From UBA5862 sp002408105 (GTDB taxonomy: Bacteria > Pseudomonadota > Gammaproteobacteria > Pseudomonadales > UBA5862), in contig JAXHVB010000109.1 of assembly GCA_034189125.1 (NCBI GenBank), positions 1 through 60,924 of the forward strand: DNA of 60,924 nt, read 5' to 3'. Of the stretch, positions 38,122-46,464 are shown piece after piece (the stretch's first letter is position 1; every line of letters starts with the position of its first letter). Below the pieces are notes generated by a model. The model did not search any database. It was not told where the DNA came from and was given only the letters and a program-made list of their open reading frames with translations. A program made the translations under genes and the position numbers.

Positions 38122-38754
38122 TCAGGCGCGCAACTCGCGCTCTTGTTCAGACAGGCTGGCAAGAAACGCATCGCGCTCAAACACCCGCTTCATGTAGTCT
38201 TCGATGGACTTGCATTGGCGCCCCGGTAGCTCGATGCCAAGCTCCGGAAGCCGCCAGAGGATGGGTGCCACACAGCAATCGATCAGCGAAAATTCATCGG
38301 TCATAAAGAACGGGAACTCGGCGAACACTGGCGCGACGCTGATCAGGCTCTCGCGCAACTCCTTGCGCACCTTGTTGAGCGTGGCGTCTTTTTCTTTGCC
38401 GAACAGCAGCCGGTCAACCAGCCCACACCAGTCGCGCTCCACCCGGTACATCATCAAACGCGCCTGGGCACGGGCCACCGGATACACTGGCAGCAACGGT
38501 GGATGCGGGAAACGCTCGTCGAGGTACTCCATCATGATGTTGGGCTCATAAAGCACCAACTCACGGTCCAACAGGGTGGGCAAGTTGTTGTACGGGTTGA
38601 CCTGAATCAGGTCCTCAGGACGGTTGTCATCAGTCACCGACACCACATCGACGGTAACGCCTTTTTCGGCCAGGACGATCCGCACGCGGTGACTGTAGTG
38701 GTCCGTGTCACCGGAAAAGAACGTCATCGTTGACCGCTTGGTCACAACCCCCAT
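38122..38754 (-). CDS. sspA: Stringent starvation protein A
   Basis: 210 residues, GST fold. HYSHRVRIVLAEKGV, VNPYNNLPTLLDRELVLYE and IMMEYLDERFPHPPL are close to known SspA, and the glutathione-catalytic residue is absent as usual. SspA binds RNA polymerase and affects starvation and virulence genes. GGGGA precedes the ATG. The leader contains two hairpins, listed separately. Confidence 0.96.
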   Translation of the reverse strand: MGVVTKRSTMTFFSGDTDHYSHRVRIVLAEKGVTVDVVSVTDDNRPEDLIQVNPYNNLPTLLDRELVLYEPNIMMEYLDERFPHPPLLPVYPVARAQARLMMYRVERDWCGLVDRLLFGKEKDATLNKVRKELRESLISVAPVFAEFPFFMTDEFSLIDCCVAPILWRLPELGIELPGRQCKSIEDYMKRVFERDAFLASLSEQERELRA

Positions 38755-38769
38755 GAATGTCCCCGATCT

Positions 38770-38817
38770 AAAACGCCTCGCCAGGCGGGAATGGGCTCGA
38801 AATCGCCGTTCGAGCCC
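38770..38817 (-). promoter_or_regulatory. Two hairpins in the sspA leader
   Basis: Reading toward sspA on the minus strand, hairpin 1 is a perfect 9-bp stem GGGCTCGAA/TTCGAGCCC (38817-38793) with a 7-nt loop. Hairpin 2 is CGCCT-GGCG-AGGCG (38787-38774) followed by TTTT, 16 nt before the ATG at 38754. Hairpin 2 resembles a small intrinsic terminator. It may end petABC transcripts or attenuate sspA. A TATACT box lies upstream at 38923-38918 but has no good -35. Confidence 0.6.
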
Positions 38818-38986
38818 TTATTGTTTGTGGGTGCAACGCCGCAACAGAGGCCCTGCAGGTCGCACGGACTGCGTGTGGGAGAGCCAACAACGACCCAGCT
38901 TCCAGCAGCAGAAGCGGAGTATACCGCGTTTGTACCGAACCGGCCTCGCGGAACGCGCTTACCCGCGCCATCACGAGGCAAGTCCG

Positions 38987-39772
38987 TCAGTGTACGTCTT
39001 TCCAGTACTCGCGGTTGAGCATGTAGGCGACAACGAAAAAGAAAGCCACGAACAACAGCACGTAGATCCCAAGGCGCCGGCGCTCCTGTTGCGCTGGCTC
39101 ACCGACATAGGCGAGGAAATTGGTGAGATCGGCCGCCACCTGGTCAAAGCCCTCCGCATCCAGTCGGCCTGTGTTCGGCGCCACATCGAGCTGGTGGCAG
39201 TCTTCGACCGTGATGTCTTCGCCCGTCAAGGGATCGCGTTTCACGCCACCGTTGTCGGCGAGCTGCGGCACCTGCTTGCAGACCATCCGCTGCTCACCCT
39301 GGAGTTCAAGCAAGACGTTTGGCATCCCAACGTCAGGAAAAACCAGGTTGTTGACCCCCCAAGGGCGAGCCGGATCGGTATAAAACGACTTCAGGTAGGT
39401 GTACACCCAGTCGTTGCCGCGCAGGCGCGAAACCAGGGTCAAGTCCGGCGGCGCCGCCCCGAACCAGCGTTTGGCACTGTCTCGGGGCATGGCATTTTCC
39501 ATCAACTCCCCGATCTTGCTGTCATCGAACACCAGGTGCTCAAGCACGAGCTCGTGGGGAATCTCGGCCCCCTCGGCAACCTGCTCGTAGCGTTCATATT
39601 GCAGCGAGTGACAACCCATGCAGTAGTTCATGTACAGCCGCGCGCCGCGTTGCAGCGAGGCGTGGTCATCGAGATCAATTGGCGCTGACTCAAGGTCAAC
39701 ACCGGCGCCGCCAGCCGCCCAACCGCACAGCGGCATCAGCGAAGCAATCAGCAATATGCAGTACCGTCTCAT
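38987..39772 (-). CDS. petC: Ubiquinol-cytochrome c reductase, cytochrome c1
   Basis: 261 residues. A cleavable signal peptide (about 1-20) precedes the mature domain. The haem site is CMGCH, with the axial Met probably in ENAMPRD or in the FPDVGMPNVL region. One C-terminal membrane anchor (IYVLLFVAFFFVVAYML) ends with a short basic/acidic tail. It accepts electrons from the Rieske protein. The ATG overlaps the petB stop (TGATG). Confidence 0.97.
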   Translation of the reverse strand: MRRYCILLIASLMPLCGWAAGGAGVDLESAPIDLDDHASLQRGARLYMNYCMGCHSLQYERYEQVAEGAEIPHELVLEHLVFDDSKIGELMENAMPRDSAKRWFGAAPPDLTLVSRLRGNDWVYTYLKSFYTDPARPWGVNNLVFPDVGMPNVLLELQGEQRMVCKQVPQLADNGGVKRDPLTGEDITVEDCHQLDVAPNTGRLDAEGFDQVAADLTNFLAYVGEPAQQERRRLGIYVLLFVAFFFVVAYMLNREYWKDVH

Positions 39773-40995
39773 CAGCCTGTCACCCTCTCAGGAACCGGTT
39801 TGGTGCGTTCCAACCGCGAATAGAACGGCATCAGCAAGAAGTAGCTGAAATACACCAGCGTGGCGACTTGCGCCACCAGGGTGCGCCCCGGGGTGGAAGG
39901 CAGCGCTCCGAGGATACCGAGCAGGACGAAGCTGATGGCGAAGGCGATGAGGAATACACGGCTCATCCAGCCCTTGTAGCGAATCGACTTCACGGGGCTG
40001 CGGTCGAGCCAGGGCAACACGAAAAAGATTGCAATGGCGCCTGCCATTACGATCAATCCGCCGAGCTTGTCTGGGACGGCCCGCAGCATTGCGTAGAAGG
40101 GGGTGTAGTACCACACCGGCGCGATGTGATCCGGCGTTTTGAGCGGGTCGGCCGGTTCGAAATTTGCGTACTCCAGGAAGTAGCCGTTCATTTCCGGGAA
40201 AAAGAACAGAACGCCGAAGAAAACGAACAGGAACACAGCCACTCCGACCAGGTCGTGTACCGTGTAGTATGGGTGAAAAGGCACGCCATCGAGCGGGATG
40301 CCGTTTTCATCCTTGTTCTGTTTGATTTCGATGCCATCCGGATTGTTCGAACCCACCTCGTGAAGCGCGAGGATGTGCAAGACCACCAGTGCCAGCAATA
40401 CGATGGGCAGTGCCACCACGTGCAGCGCGAAGAAACGGTTCAGGGTGATGCCCGAGATCAGGTAGTCACCGCGAATCCATTGGGCCAGCCCCTCACCGAT
40501 GTAGGGAATCGCTGTGAACAAGGAAACGATCACCTGGGCACCCCAATAGGACATGTTCCCCCAAGGCAGCAGGTAGCCGAAAAAACCTTCAGCCATGAGC
40601 ACCAGGTAGATGGCCATGCCAAAAATCCACACCAACTCCCGCGGCTTTTTGTATGACCCATACATGAGGCCACGAAACATGTGGATATAGACCACCACGA
40701 AAAACGCAGAAGCACCGGTCGAGTGCAAATAGCGCAGCAACCAGCCCCACTCCACGTCCCGCATGATGTATTCGACCGAAGCAAAGGCTTGCTCTCCACT
40801 CGGCACATAGCTCATGGTGAGCCAGATGCCGGTGAGCAACTGGTTGGCCAGCACCAGCATTGCCAGAACGCCAAAGAAGTACCAGAAGTTGAAATTCTTC
40901 GGCGCATAGTACTTGCTCATGTGCTTTTCGTAGGCTTCTACGACAGGCAGACGCGCGTCCACCCACTGCACCAAGCCGTTGAGCCATCCAGCCAT
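39772..40995 (-). CDS. petB: Ubiquinol-cytochrome c reductase, cytochrome b
   Basis: 407 residues with eight membrane helices. Haem histidines lie in HSTGASAFF-HMFRG and in FFALHVVALP-HILALHEVG. The quinol-site motif reads PVWY where many bc1 complexes have PEWY; I recall the Val form as usual in related proteobacteria. It carries both haems b and the quinone sites. The ATG overlaps the petA stop (TAATG). Confidence 0.97.
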   Translation of the reverse strand: MAGWLNGLVQWVDARLPVVEAYEKHMSKYYAPKNFNFWYFFGVLAMLVLANQLLTGIWLTMSYVPSGEQAFASVEYIMRDVEWGWLLRYLHSTGASAFFVVVYIHMFRGLMYGSYKKPRELVWIFGMAIYLVLMAEGFFGYLLPWGNMSYWGAQVIVSLFTAIPYIGEGLAQWIRGDYLISGITLNRFFALHVVALPIVLLALVVLHILALHEVGSNNPDGIEIKQNKDENGIPLDGVPFHPYYTVHDLVGVAVFLFVFFGVLFFFPEMNGYFLEYANFEPADPLKTPDHIAPVWYYTPFYAMLRAVPDKLGGLIVMAGAIAIFFVLPWLDRSPVKSIRYKGWMSRVFLIAFAISFVLLGILGALPSTPGRTLVAQVATLVYFSYFLLMPFYSRLERTKPVPERVTG

Positions 40996-41585
40996 TACGC
41001 AGCCTCCTCGGAACCGATCAATACCACGTTGTCACTCAGGTACGTGTACGGAGGCACCGTGAGGTTGGTGGGCGCCGGCACCCCTTTATAGACCCGACCC
41101 GACAAGTCGAAGCGCGAGCCGTGACAGGGACAAAAGAAGCCCCCTTGCCAAGCACTACCGAGGTCAGCGGGCGCCACTTCAGGTCGATATTTGGGCGAGC
41201 AGCCAAGATGGGTGCACACACCCAGAACCACGAGAAACTCCGGCTTGATTGCGCGGTAGGGGCCCTCTGCATAGTCCGGCTGCTCCGACGCGGAACTGTC
41301 GGGGTCTGCCAGCACCGCGGTTTCTTCCTGCACCAGGTCGAGCATGCGCTGCGTGCGGTAGACGACGAACACCGGCTTGCCTCGCCACTCCGTGACCACC
41401 ATCTGGCCAGGCTCGAGTTTGCCCAGGTCCAATTGGACGGGTGCTCCGGCCGCTTTGGCTTTGGCACTCGGGTTCCAGGATCCGATAAAAGGCACCGCAG
41501 CACCGACCGCTCCCACGGCACCGACCACAGAGGTCGCGCCTACCAGGAATCGCCGCCGCCCCGAGTTCACGCTGTCTTCACTCAT
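40995..41585 (-). CDS. petA: Ubiquinol-cytochrome c reductase, Rieske iron-sulfur subunit
   Basis: 196 residues. A twin-arginine type N-terminus (GRRRFLVG) with one membrane anchor precedes the [2Fe-2S] domain. Cluster ligands are in CTHLGC and CPCHGS. This protein takes one electron from quinol and passes it to cytochrome c1. First gene of petA-petB-petC; AAGGTGA precedes the ATG. Confidence 0.98.
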   Translation of the reverse strand: MSEDSVNSGRRRFLVGATSVVGAVGAVGAAVPFIGSWNPSAKAKAAGAPVQLDLGKLEPGQMVVTEWRGKPVFVVYRTQRMLDLVQEETAVLADPDSSASEQPDYAEGPYRAIKPEFLVVLGVCTHLGCSPKYRPEVAPADLGSAWQGGFFCPCHGSRFDLSGRVYKGVPAPTNLTVPPYTYLSDNVVLIGSEEAA

Positions 41586-41729
41586 CTGTCACCTTCCCAT
41601 TGCGGTCGACCAGGGCGCGGCCAACCGACTTCATTGCGCAATGGCCAGCAAGAGGCATGCGTCGCTGCCTGAGCAGGGCCATCGCCGTGTTTGCCCCACC
41701 TTCTGGCAGCCGCCAAAAACCGGGCGAAT

Positions 41730-41748
41730 GGTAATGATATTTACACGA
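41730..41748. promoter_or_regulatory. Fur-box-like sequence upstream of petA
   Basis: Plus strand GGTAATGATATTTACACGA matches the 19-bp Fur consensus at 11 positions, nine of them in the first ten. It lies about 150 bp before the petA ATG and overlaps a weak minus-strand promoter (TTGTCC, 17 bp, TACCAT). It is also a partial GTAA/TTAC inverted repeat, so another regulator is possible. The remainder of 41586-41792 shows nothing clear. Confidence 0.35.
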
Positions 41749-41792
41749 ACGGACAACTGAGCGTGGCACTCGGTCGTCCGCAAATCAGAGCC

Positions 41793-41828
41793 AAAAAAAA
41801 CGCCCGCGGCGAACCTGCTGGGCGTTTT
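41793..41828 (-). terminator. Intrinsic terminator of rplM-rpsI
   Basis: Minus strand AAAACGCCC pairs with GGGCGTTTT across a 14-nt loop and runs into eight T residues. It begins 48 nt after the rpsI stop. It isolates the ribosomal operon from petABC. Confidence 0.9.
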
Positions 41829-41876
41829 CTTGATTTCCCGAAGTTGCGGCGGAGCGAACCCGCGCCAAACGGCCAG

Positions 41877-42269
41877 TCAGCGCTTCGAGTACTGCGGACG
41901 CTTGCGCGCCTTGCGCAAGCCAACTTTTTTCCGCTCCACTTCACGGGCGTCTCGGGTGACAAAGCCTGCACCGCGCAGCGATCCACGCAGGGATTCGTCG
42001 TATTCGAGGAGCGCCCGAGCAATGCCATGCCGAATTGCCCCAGCCTGACCAAACCCACCGCCACCTTTGACCGTTACGCGAACGTCAAACCGACCTGCTG
42101 TATCGGTCAGCTCCAGAGGCTGGCGAACGATCATCCGGGCAACTTCACGCCCGAAATAGCCGTCCAAGGGGCGGTCATTGACCGTGATGCTGCCACTGCC
42201 AGAGGTCAGAAACACACGGGCGGTCGAGGTCTTGCGCCGACCGGTGCCATAGTATTGAGTTTGGGCCAT
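41877..42269 (-). CDS. rpsI: 30S ribosomal protein S9
   Basis: 130 residues. YYGTGRRKTSTARVFL at the start and the basic C-terminus with RKARKRPQYSKR, which reaches the P-site tRNA, are diagnostic. Co-transcribed with rplM, 45 nt downstream of it. Confidence 0.99.
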   Translation of the reverse strand: MAQTQYYGTGRRKTSTARVFLTSGSGSITVNDRPLDGYFGREVARMIVRQPLELTDTAGRFDVRVTVKGGGGFGQAGAIRHGIARALLEYDESLRGSLRGAGFVTRDAREVERKKVGLRKARKRPQYSKR

Positions 42270-42314
42270 GATGTTGCCGAATCCTAATCCAGTCGATGGG
42301 TGTCCGACCTGGCC

Positions 42315-42743
42315 CTAGAGGTCCACGGGCCTGGGCTGCTGGGCGCTGTGGGGATGGGTTTCCCCTGCGTACACTTTCAGTTTCTTCGCCATTGCGCGGC
42401 CCAGCGGGTTCTTGGGCAGCATTCCCTTCACAGCGGTTTCGATCACCTGCTCGGGCGCCTTGTCGATCAGCTTCTCAAAAGACATCGACCTCAGCCCGCC
42501 AGGGTAGCCGGTGTGGCGATGGTACATCTTGTCGCTGCGTTTGCGCCCCGTAACCGCGACCTTTTCCGCATTGATCACCACGATGTAGTCACCCGTGTCG
42601 ACATGGGGCGTGTACACCGCTTTGTGCTTGCCGCGCAGGCGAACAGCAATCTCGGTCGCCAGTCGGCCCAGGGTTTTGCCCTCGGCATCCACCAAGAGCC
42701 ACTCCCTGCGCACCTCGTCTGGCTTCGCACTGAAGGTCTTCAT
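42315..42743 (-). CDS. rplM: 50S ribosomal protein L13
   Basis: 142 residues from the ATG at 42743 (MKTFSAKPDEV), the standard length. DAEGKTLGRLATEIA and RHTGYPGGL are conserved landmarks. It has a good sigma-70 promoter 40-68 nt upstream and leads the rplM-rpsI operon. Confidence 0.99.
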   Translation of the reverse strand: MKTFSAKPDEVRREWLLVDAEGKTLGRLATEIAVRLRGKHKAVYTPHVDTGDYIVVINAEKVAVTGRKRSDKMYHRHTGYPGGLRSMSFEKLIDKAPEQVIETAVKGMLPKNPLGRAMAKKLKVYAGETHPHSAQQPRPVDL

Positions 42744-42782
42744 CGCCCGCGCCTCTAACAAGCAGTCCAAAAAGGAGCGCGA

Positions 42783-42811
42783 ATGCTACCGAAAGCCCGC
42801 AGACATGACAA
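42783..42811 (-). promoter_or_regulatory. Sigma-70 promoter of rplM-rpsI
   Basis: TTGTCA, an exact 17-bp spacer and TAGCAT on the minus strand (5/6 and 4/6 matches). Predicted start near 42776 gives a 33-nt leader before the rplM ATG. Confidence 0.75.
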
Positions 42812-42824
42812 GCCTGCTCGACCC

Positions 42825-43640
42825 TTAAACACCAAGGTCACACCAAACCGGACAGTGGTCTGACGGGCGCTCCATCGCGCGCAGTTCATAGTCGATTCCA
42901 GCGCCGACTACGCGACCTGCCAGCCCGTCGGAAACCAAGATGCCATCAATACGCAAGCCCCGCTTGGGATCGCGCTCGAAGCCACCACTGCGGTAGTCGA
43001 ACCAGCTGAAGCGATCCGAAACATCTGGATACAGCAGCCGATAACTGTCCTGAAACCCAAGCTCCAGGAGCGATTGAAACCAACCCCGCTCCTCTGGCAG
43101 AAAACTGCATTTTCCCGTTCGCAACCACCGCTTGCGGTTTTCCTCACCAATACCAATGTCGAGGTCCGTGGCAGAGATGTTGAAGTCCCCCATGACCACC
43201 CAGTGCTCGCCGCGCCCCACCCGGGGACCGAGATACGCCACAAGGTCGGCATAAAATTTTTGCTTGGCTGGAAACTTGATCGGATGCGCTCGGCTTTCGC
43301 CTTGAGGAAAATAGCCATTGGCCACGTGCACCACCGCGCCGTCGGCCAACAGAAAGGCGCCGTGAATGATTCGGCGTTGCGCGTCCTCGCCATCGTTCGG
43401 AAAGCCGCATTGCACCTGCTGGGCAGGTACCCGACTTAACAGAGCGACCCCATAGTGGCCTTTTTGGCCGTGGTAGTGCGCCTCATACCCCAGCGATTCG
43501 ATCGCTTCGCGCGGAAATTGATCGTCCGCCACCTTGGTCTCTTGCAGACCGATGACATCGGGCCTCAGACCCTCCACGAGACGTTGGAGTTGGTGAGGGC
43601 GCGCGCGCACGCCATTGACGTTGAAAGAAACCAGCCGCAT
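42825..43640 (-). CDS. xthA: Exodeoxyribonuclease III
   Basis: 271 residues of the EEP nuclease fold. SFNVNGVRAR, LQETKVADDQFP, MGDFNISATDLDIG and SDHCPVWCDL supply the metal, Asp-Asn and His residues of XthA-type AP endonucleases. It cleaves abasic sites and degrades 3' ends. Its ATG is 98 nt from the divergent FMN protein. Confidence 0.95.
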   Translation of the reverse strand: MRLVSFNVNGVRARPHQLQRLVEGLRPDVIGLQETKVADDQFPREAIESLGYEAHYHGQKGHYGVALLSRVPAQQVQCGFPNDGEDAQRRIIHGAFLLADGAVVHVANGYFPQGESRAHPIKFPAKQKFYADLVAYLGPRVGRGEHWVVMGDFNISATDLDIGIGEENRKRWLRTGKCSFLPEERGWFQSLLELGFQDSYRLLYPDVSDRFSWFDYRSGGFERDPKRGLRIDGILVSDGLAGRVVGAGIDYELRAMERPSDHCPVWCDLGV

Positions 43641-43738
43641 TTCCTGGGGACCTGTTGACGCCTACCCACCCATGCCCGGCGCGCTCGCTATACTGCGCGA
43701 CGCTGTAACTACAGATTGGCGGGCGGAGGAGGCGGTCG

Positions 43739-45226
43739 ATGCTAACACAGGAATGGCTGTTGTTCGTGCCAGGGGTTCTGGCGACCATCGTGCTGTGCGG
43801 CTTGGTTGGTCTCACCCTTACCACCCTGGTGTGGTTTGTGGTGGACCGCCGGCAGACACGCCATGCGGTGCGGCGCAATTTTCCGGTATTGGGGCGATTT
43901 CGGTACGGGTTTGAGCACCTGGGCGAGTTTTTTCGCCAGTACTTCTTCGCCATGGACCGCGAAGAACTCCCCTTCAACCGCGCGGAGCGCACCTGGGCGT
44001 ACCGGGCCGCGAAAAATCTCGACAACACCGGCGCTTTCGGCTCAACGTTCAACAACTTTGCCGACGGCAGCTTCTTTTTTCTCAACAGCGCGTTTCCAGC
44101 CCTGGAACAGCAGCTCGTCGCTGGATCGCCTGTGACCATCGGCCCTCAATGCGCCCATCCCTATGTGGTCGGCCGTTTCTTTCACATTTCCGGCATGAGC
44201 TATGGCGCCATATCGAAACCGGCGGTCCAAGCGTTGTCGCGCGGCGCTGCCAAGGCAGGCTGCTGGCTCAACACGGGGGAAGGCGGGCTTTCCCCGTACC
44301 ACCTGGAGGGCGAGTGCGATCTGGTGTTTCAGATCGGCACAGCCAATTACGGCGCCCGAGACAGCCTCGGCGCGCTGGACGACGACCGGCTGGCTGAGCT
44401 GGCACGCGAGCCACGCATCAAGATGTTCGAGATCAAACTCAGCCAGGGCGCGAAACCCGGCAAGGGGGGCATTCTGCCGGCTGCCAAAGTCACGCCCGAA
44501 ATCGCCCGAATACGGGGCATCGCTCCGCACTCGGATTCCATCAGCCCCAACGGCCGGTCGGACGCACGCTCAGTCGGGGCACTGCTCGACCTGGTGGCGC
44601 GGGTGCGCGATCTCACCGGAAAACCGGTCGGGATCAAGGCGTGCATTGGCACAGCGGCCTGGGTCGAGGAGCTGTGCCAAACTGTGCACTCCAGGGGAAC
44701 GGCAAGCGCCCCGGACTTTTTCACTGTTGACAGCGGCGACGGCGGCACCGGGGCTGCGCCCCAGAGCCTCATGGACCACATGGGCATGCCGATCCGTGAG
44801 AGCTTGCCGCTGGTTGTCGACATCTTGACTCGCCACGGACTGCACGGCCGCGTTCGGGTCATCGCGGCCGGCAAGCTGGTTCACCCCGCTCGGGCGGCCT
44901 GGGCATTGGCGATGGGGGCAGACTTTGTCGTCAGCGCACGCGGGTTCATGTTTGCCCTCGGTTGCATCCAGGCGATGCAGTGCAACCGCAACACCTGTCC
45001 AACCGGGGTGACGACACACGATCCGCGGCTGCAAAGGGGGCTGGTACCCGCCAACAAAGCTGAGCGCGTCGCCCACTACGCCAACAACGTGGAGCGAGAG
45101 GTCGGGGTCATTGCCCACGCCTGCGGCGTCGAAGACCCGAGGCAACTGACACCCGATCAGGTTCGCTGGGTCACCGGTGCCGGCCTCTCGCAACCGATTC
45201 GCTCGGTGCATGCAATGCGCCAGTGA
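43739..45226 (+). CDS. FMN-binding glutamate synthase family protein, membrane anchored
   Basis: 495 residues. An N-terminal membrane segment (about 8-35) precedes a single FMN barrel resembling the synthase half of GltB. FMN and substrate landmarks are SGMSYGAIS, NTGEGGLSPYH, KLSQGAKPGKGG, ISPNGRSD and DSGDGGTGAAP. Three cysteines in CIQAMQCNRNTC keep the Cx5Cx4C spacing that binds the 3Fe-4S cluster in glutamate synthase. No glutaminase domain and no small subunit gene are present, so its substrate and electron donor are unknown. GGAGGAGG precedes the ATG. Confidence 0.92.
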   Translation: MLTQEWLLFVPGVLATIVLCGLVGLTLTTLVWFVVDRRQTRHAVRRNFPVLGRFRYGFEHLGEFFRQYFFAMDREELPFNRAERTWAYRAAKNLDNTGAFGSTFNNFADGSFFFLNSAFPALEQQLVAGSPVTIGPQCAHPYVVGRFFHISGMSYGAISKPAVQALSRGAAKAGCWLNTGEGGLSPYHLEGECDLVFQIGTANYGARDSLGALDDDRLAELAREPRIKMFEIKLSQGAKPGKGGILPAAKVTPEIARIRGIAPHSDSISPNGRSDARSVGALLDLVARVRDLTGKPVGIKACIGTAAWVEELCQTVHSRGTASAPDFFTVDSGDGGTGAAPQSLMDHMGMPIRESLPLVVDILTRHGLHGRVRVIAAGKLVHPARAAWALAMGADFVVSARGFMFALGCIQAMQCNRNTCPTGVTTHDPRLQRGLVPANKAERVAHYANNVEREVGVIAHACGVEDPRQLTPDQVRWVTGAGLSQPIRSVHAMRQ

Positions 45227-45236
45227 CGGGCCAACC

Positions 45237-46226
45237 TCACCCTCGGGCCAACAACTGACGCAAGTCGATGATGGCCGCATGGGCGCGGCCGATATATGAG
45301 CCCATCACCAAGGAATGGTTGGCGAACAGGCCAAACCCCCCTCCGTTCAGAATGACCGGACTGGCGATCGGCGCCTGGGTGGCCTCCAATTCGCGGATGA
45401 TCTGCCGCAGACTCACGCGGGCGTTCTTGTTGTCCAGCACCTCGGCAAAGTCCACTTCGATTGCGCGCAGAAAATGCAGCAGGGCCCAAGCCGCGCCGCG
45501 ACTTTCGAAGAAAACGTCGTCGATCTCCCGCCAGGGCGTTTTTACCCGCAGTTCATCCGGCGACCGGGTGGACTGCCGGGCCCCAGCTTCTCCCGCCAGG
45601 TCGGTGTTGAAGCGGCGCTGACCGACGCTCGCGGCAAGGCGCTGCGAGAGGCTACCCAGCCGGGTCTCCACGGTCACGAGCCACAGCTCCAGGTTGTCTG
45701 CGCGGGCGTAAAACTGTGCCTGGGTCGCGCCTGGGTCCGCCAAGCGGCGGTGGTAGCGCTCCAGCGCACGAAGCGCCTTGCGGTATTCGGACTCGGTCGC
45801 GGGCAGCATCCAGCTTTCGCTGTCGAACTTGAACAGCGGCTCAGCGATGACCAGGTCCGGGTCCTCGACCGACTGCGACTGCGAGCGGCTGAACGTCTCG
45901 CGCATCGTTTCGGACAGGTCGCGCACCTGGGTCAGCACACCGAACTCCCAGTTGCTGATGTTGTCCAGCCACACCCCAGGGGGTAGCAGGTCATTGCTGA
46001 TGTAGCCGCCTGGCTTGTCAAGCAGGGTTTCACCGACCCGAATCAAGGTGGCACTCACCACTTGCCCGGTCACCCCCGAGCCCACACCATCCGGACCTGC
46101 CGTCACGCTGAAGACGGCAGGCGTTCGGCTCCAGAGCCATGAAAGGCCCAACAACACCACCACCAGCACGCCAACCGCCGCGCCGCCAAGGCCCATCCAG
46201 AGTCGCTTCCCGCCTGCCATGTTCAT
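45237..46226 (-). CDS. DUF2333 family membrane protein
   Basis: 329 residues from the ATG at 46226, with GGTGG just upstream; TTG at 46238 and ATG at 46220 are alternatives. One N-terminal membrane segment (GLGGAAVGVLVVVLLGLSWL) is followed by a long helical periplasmic domain. NDLLPPGVWLDNISNWEFG and FFESRGAAWALLHFLRAIEVDF match my recollection of the DUF2333 family of Pseudomonas and relatives. Function unknown. The end is 10 nt from the convergent FMN gene. Confidence 0.8.
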   Translation of the reverse strand: MNMAGGKRLWMGLGGAAVGVLVVVLLGLSWLWSRTPAVFSVTAGPDGVGSGVTGQVVSATLIRVGETLLDKPGGYISNDLLPPGVWLDNISNWEFGVLTQVRDLSETMRETFSRSQSQSVEDPDLVIAEPLFKFDSESWMLPATESEYRKALRALERYHRRLADPGATQAQFYARADNLELWLVTVETRLGSLSQRLAASVGQRRFNTDLAGEAGARQSTRSPDELRVKTPWREIDDVFFESRGAAWALLHFLRAIEVDFAEVLDNKNARVSLRQIIRELEATQAPIASPVILNGGGFGLFANHSLVMGSYIGRAHAAIIDLRQLLARG

Positions 46227-46464
46227 GTCATCCACCAACCGCGTTGCCTATCGATGCACCGAGCCGATCACACGCAGACCCGAACCCCGTGCCGCGGTTC
46301 ACAGGTTCACCCTCTAGCGGGGCCCGAAACCGGCGCCCTCATGGTTCACAAACTACCTTCGTAAGGCAACTGTTTCTTCACTTGGGCTTTGGTACCATTT
46401 GCATTGCGCACGATGCCCGTCTCCCTGGGCGCAAGAAGCCAGCGCCCGCCAACCAGCGACACCT

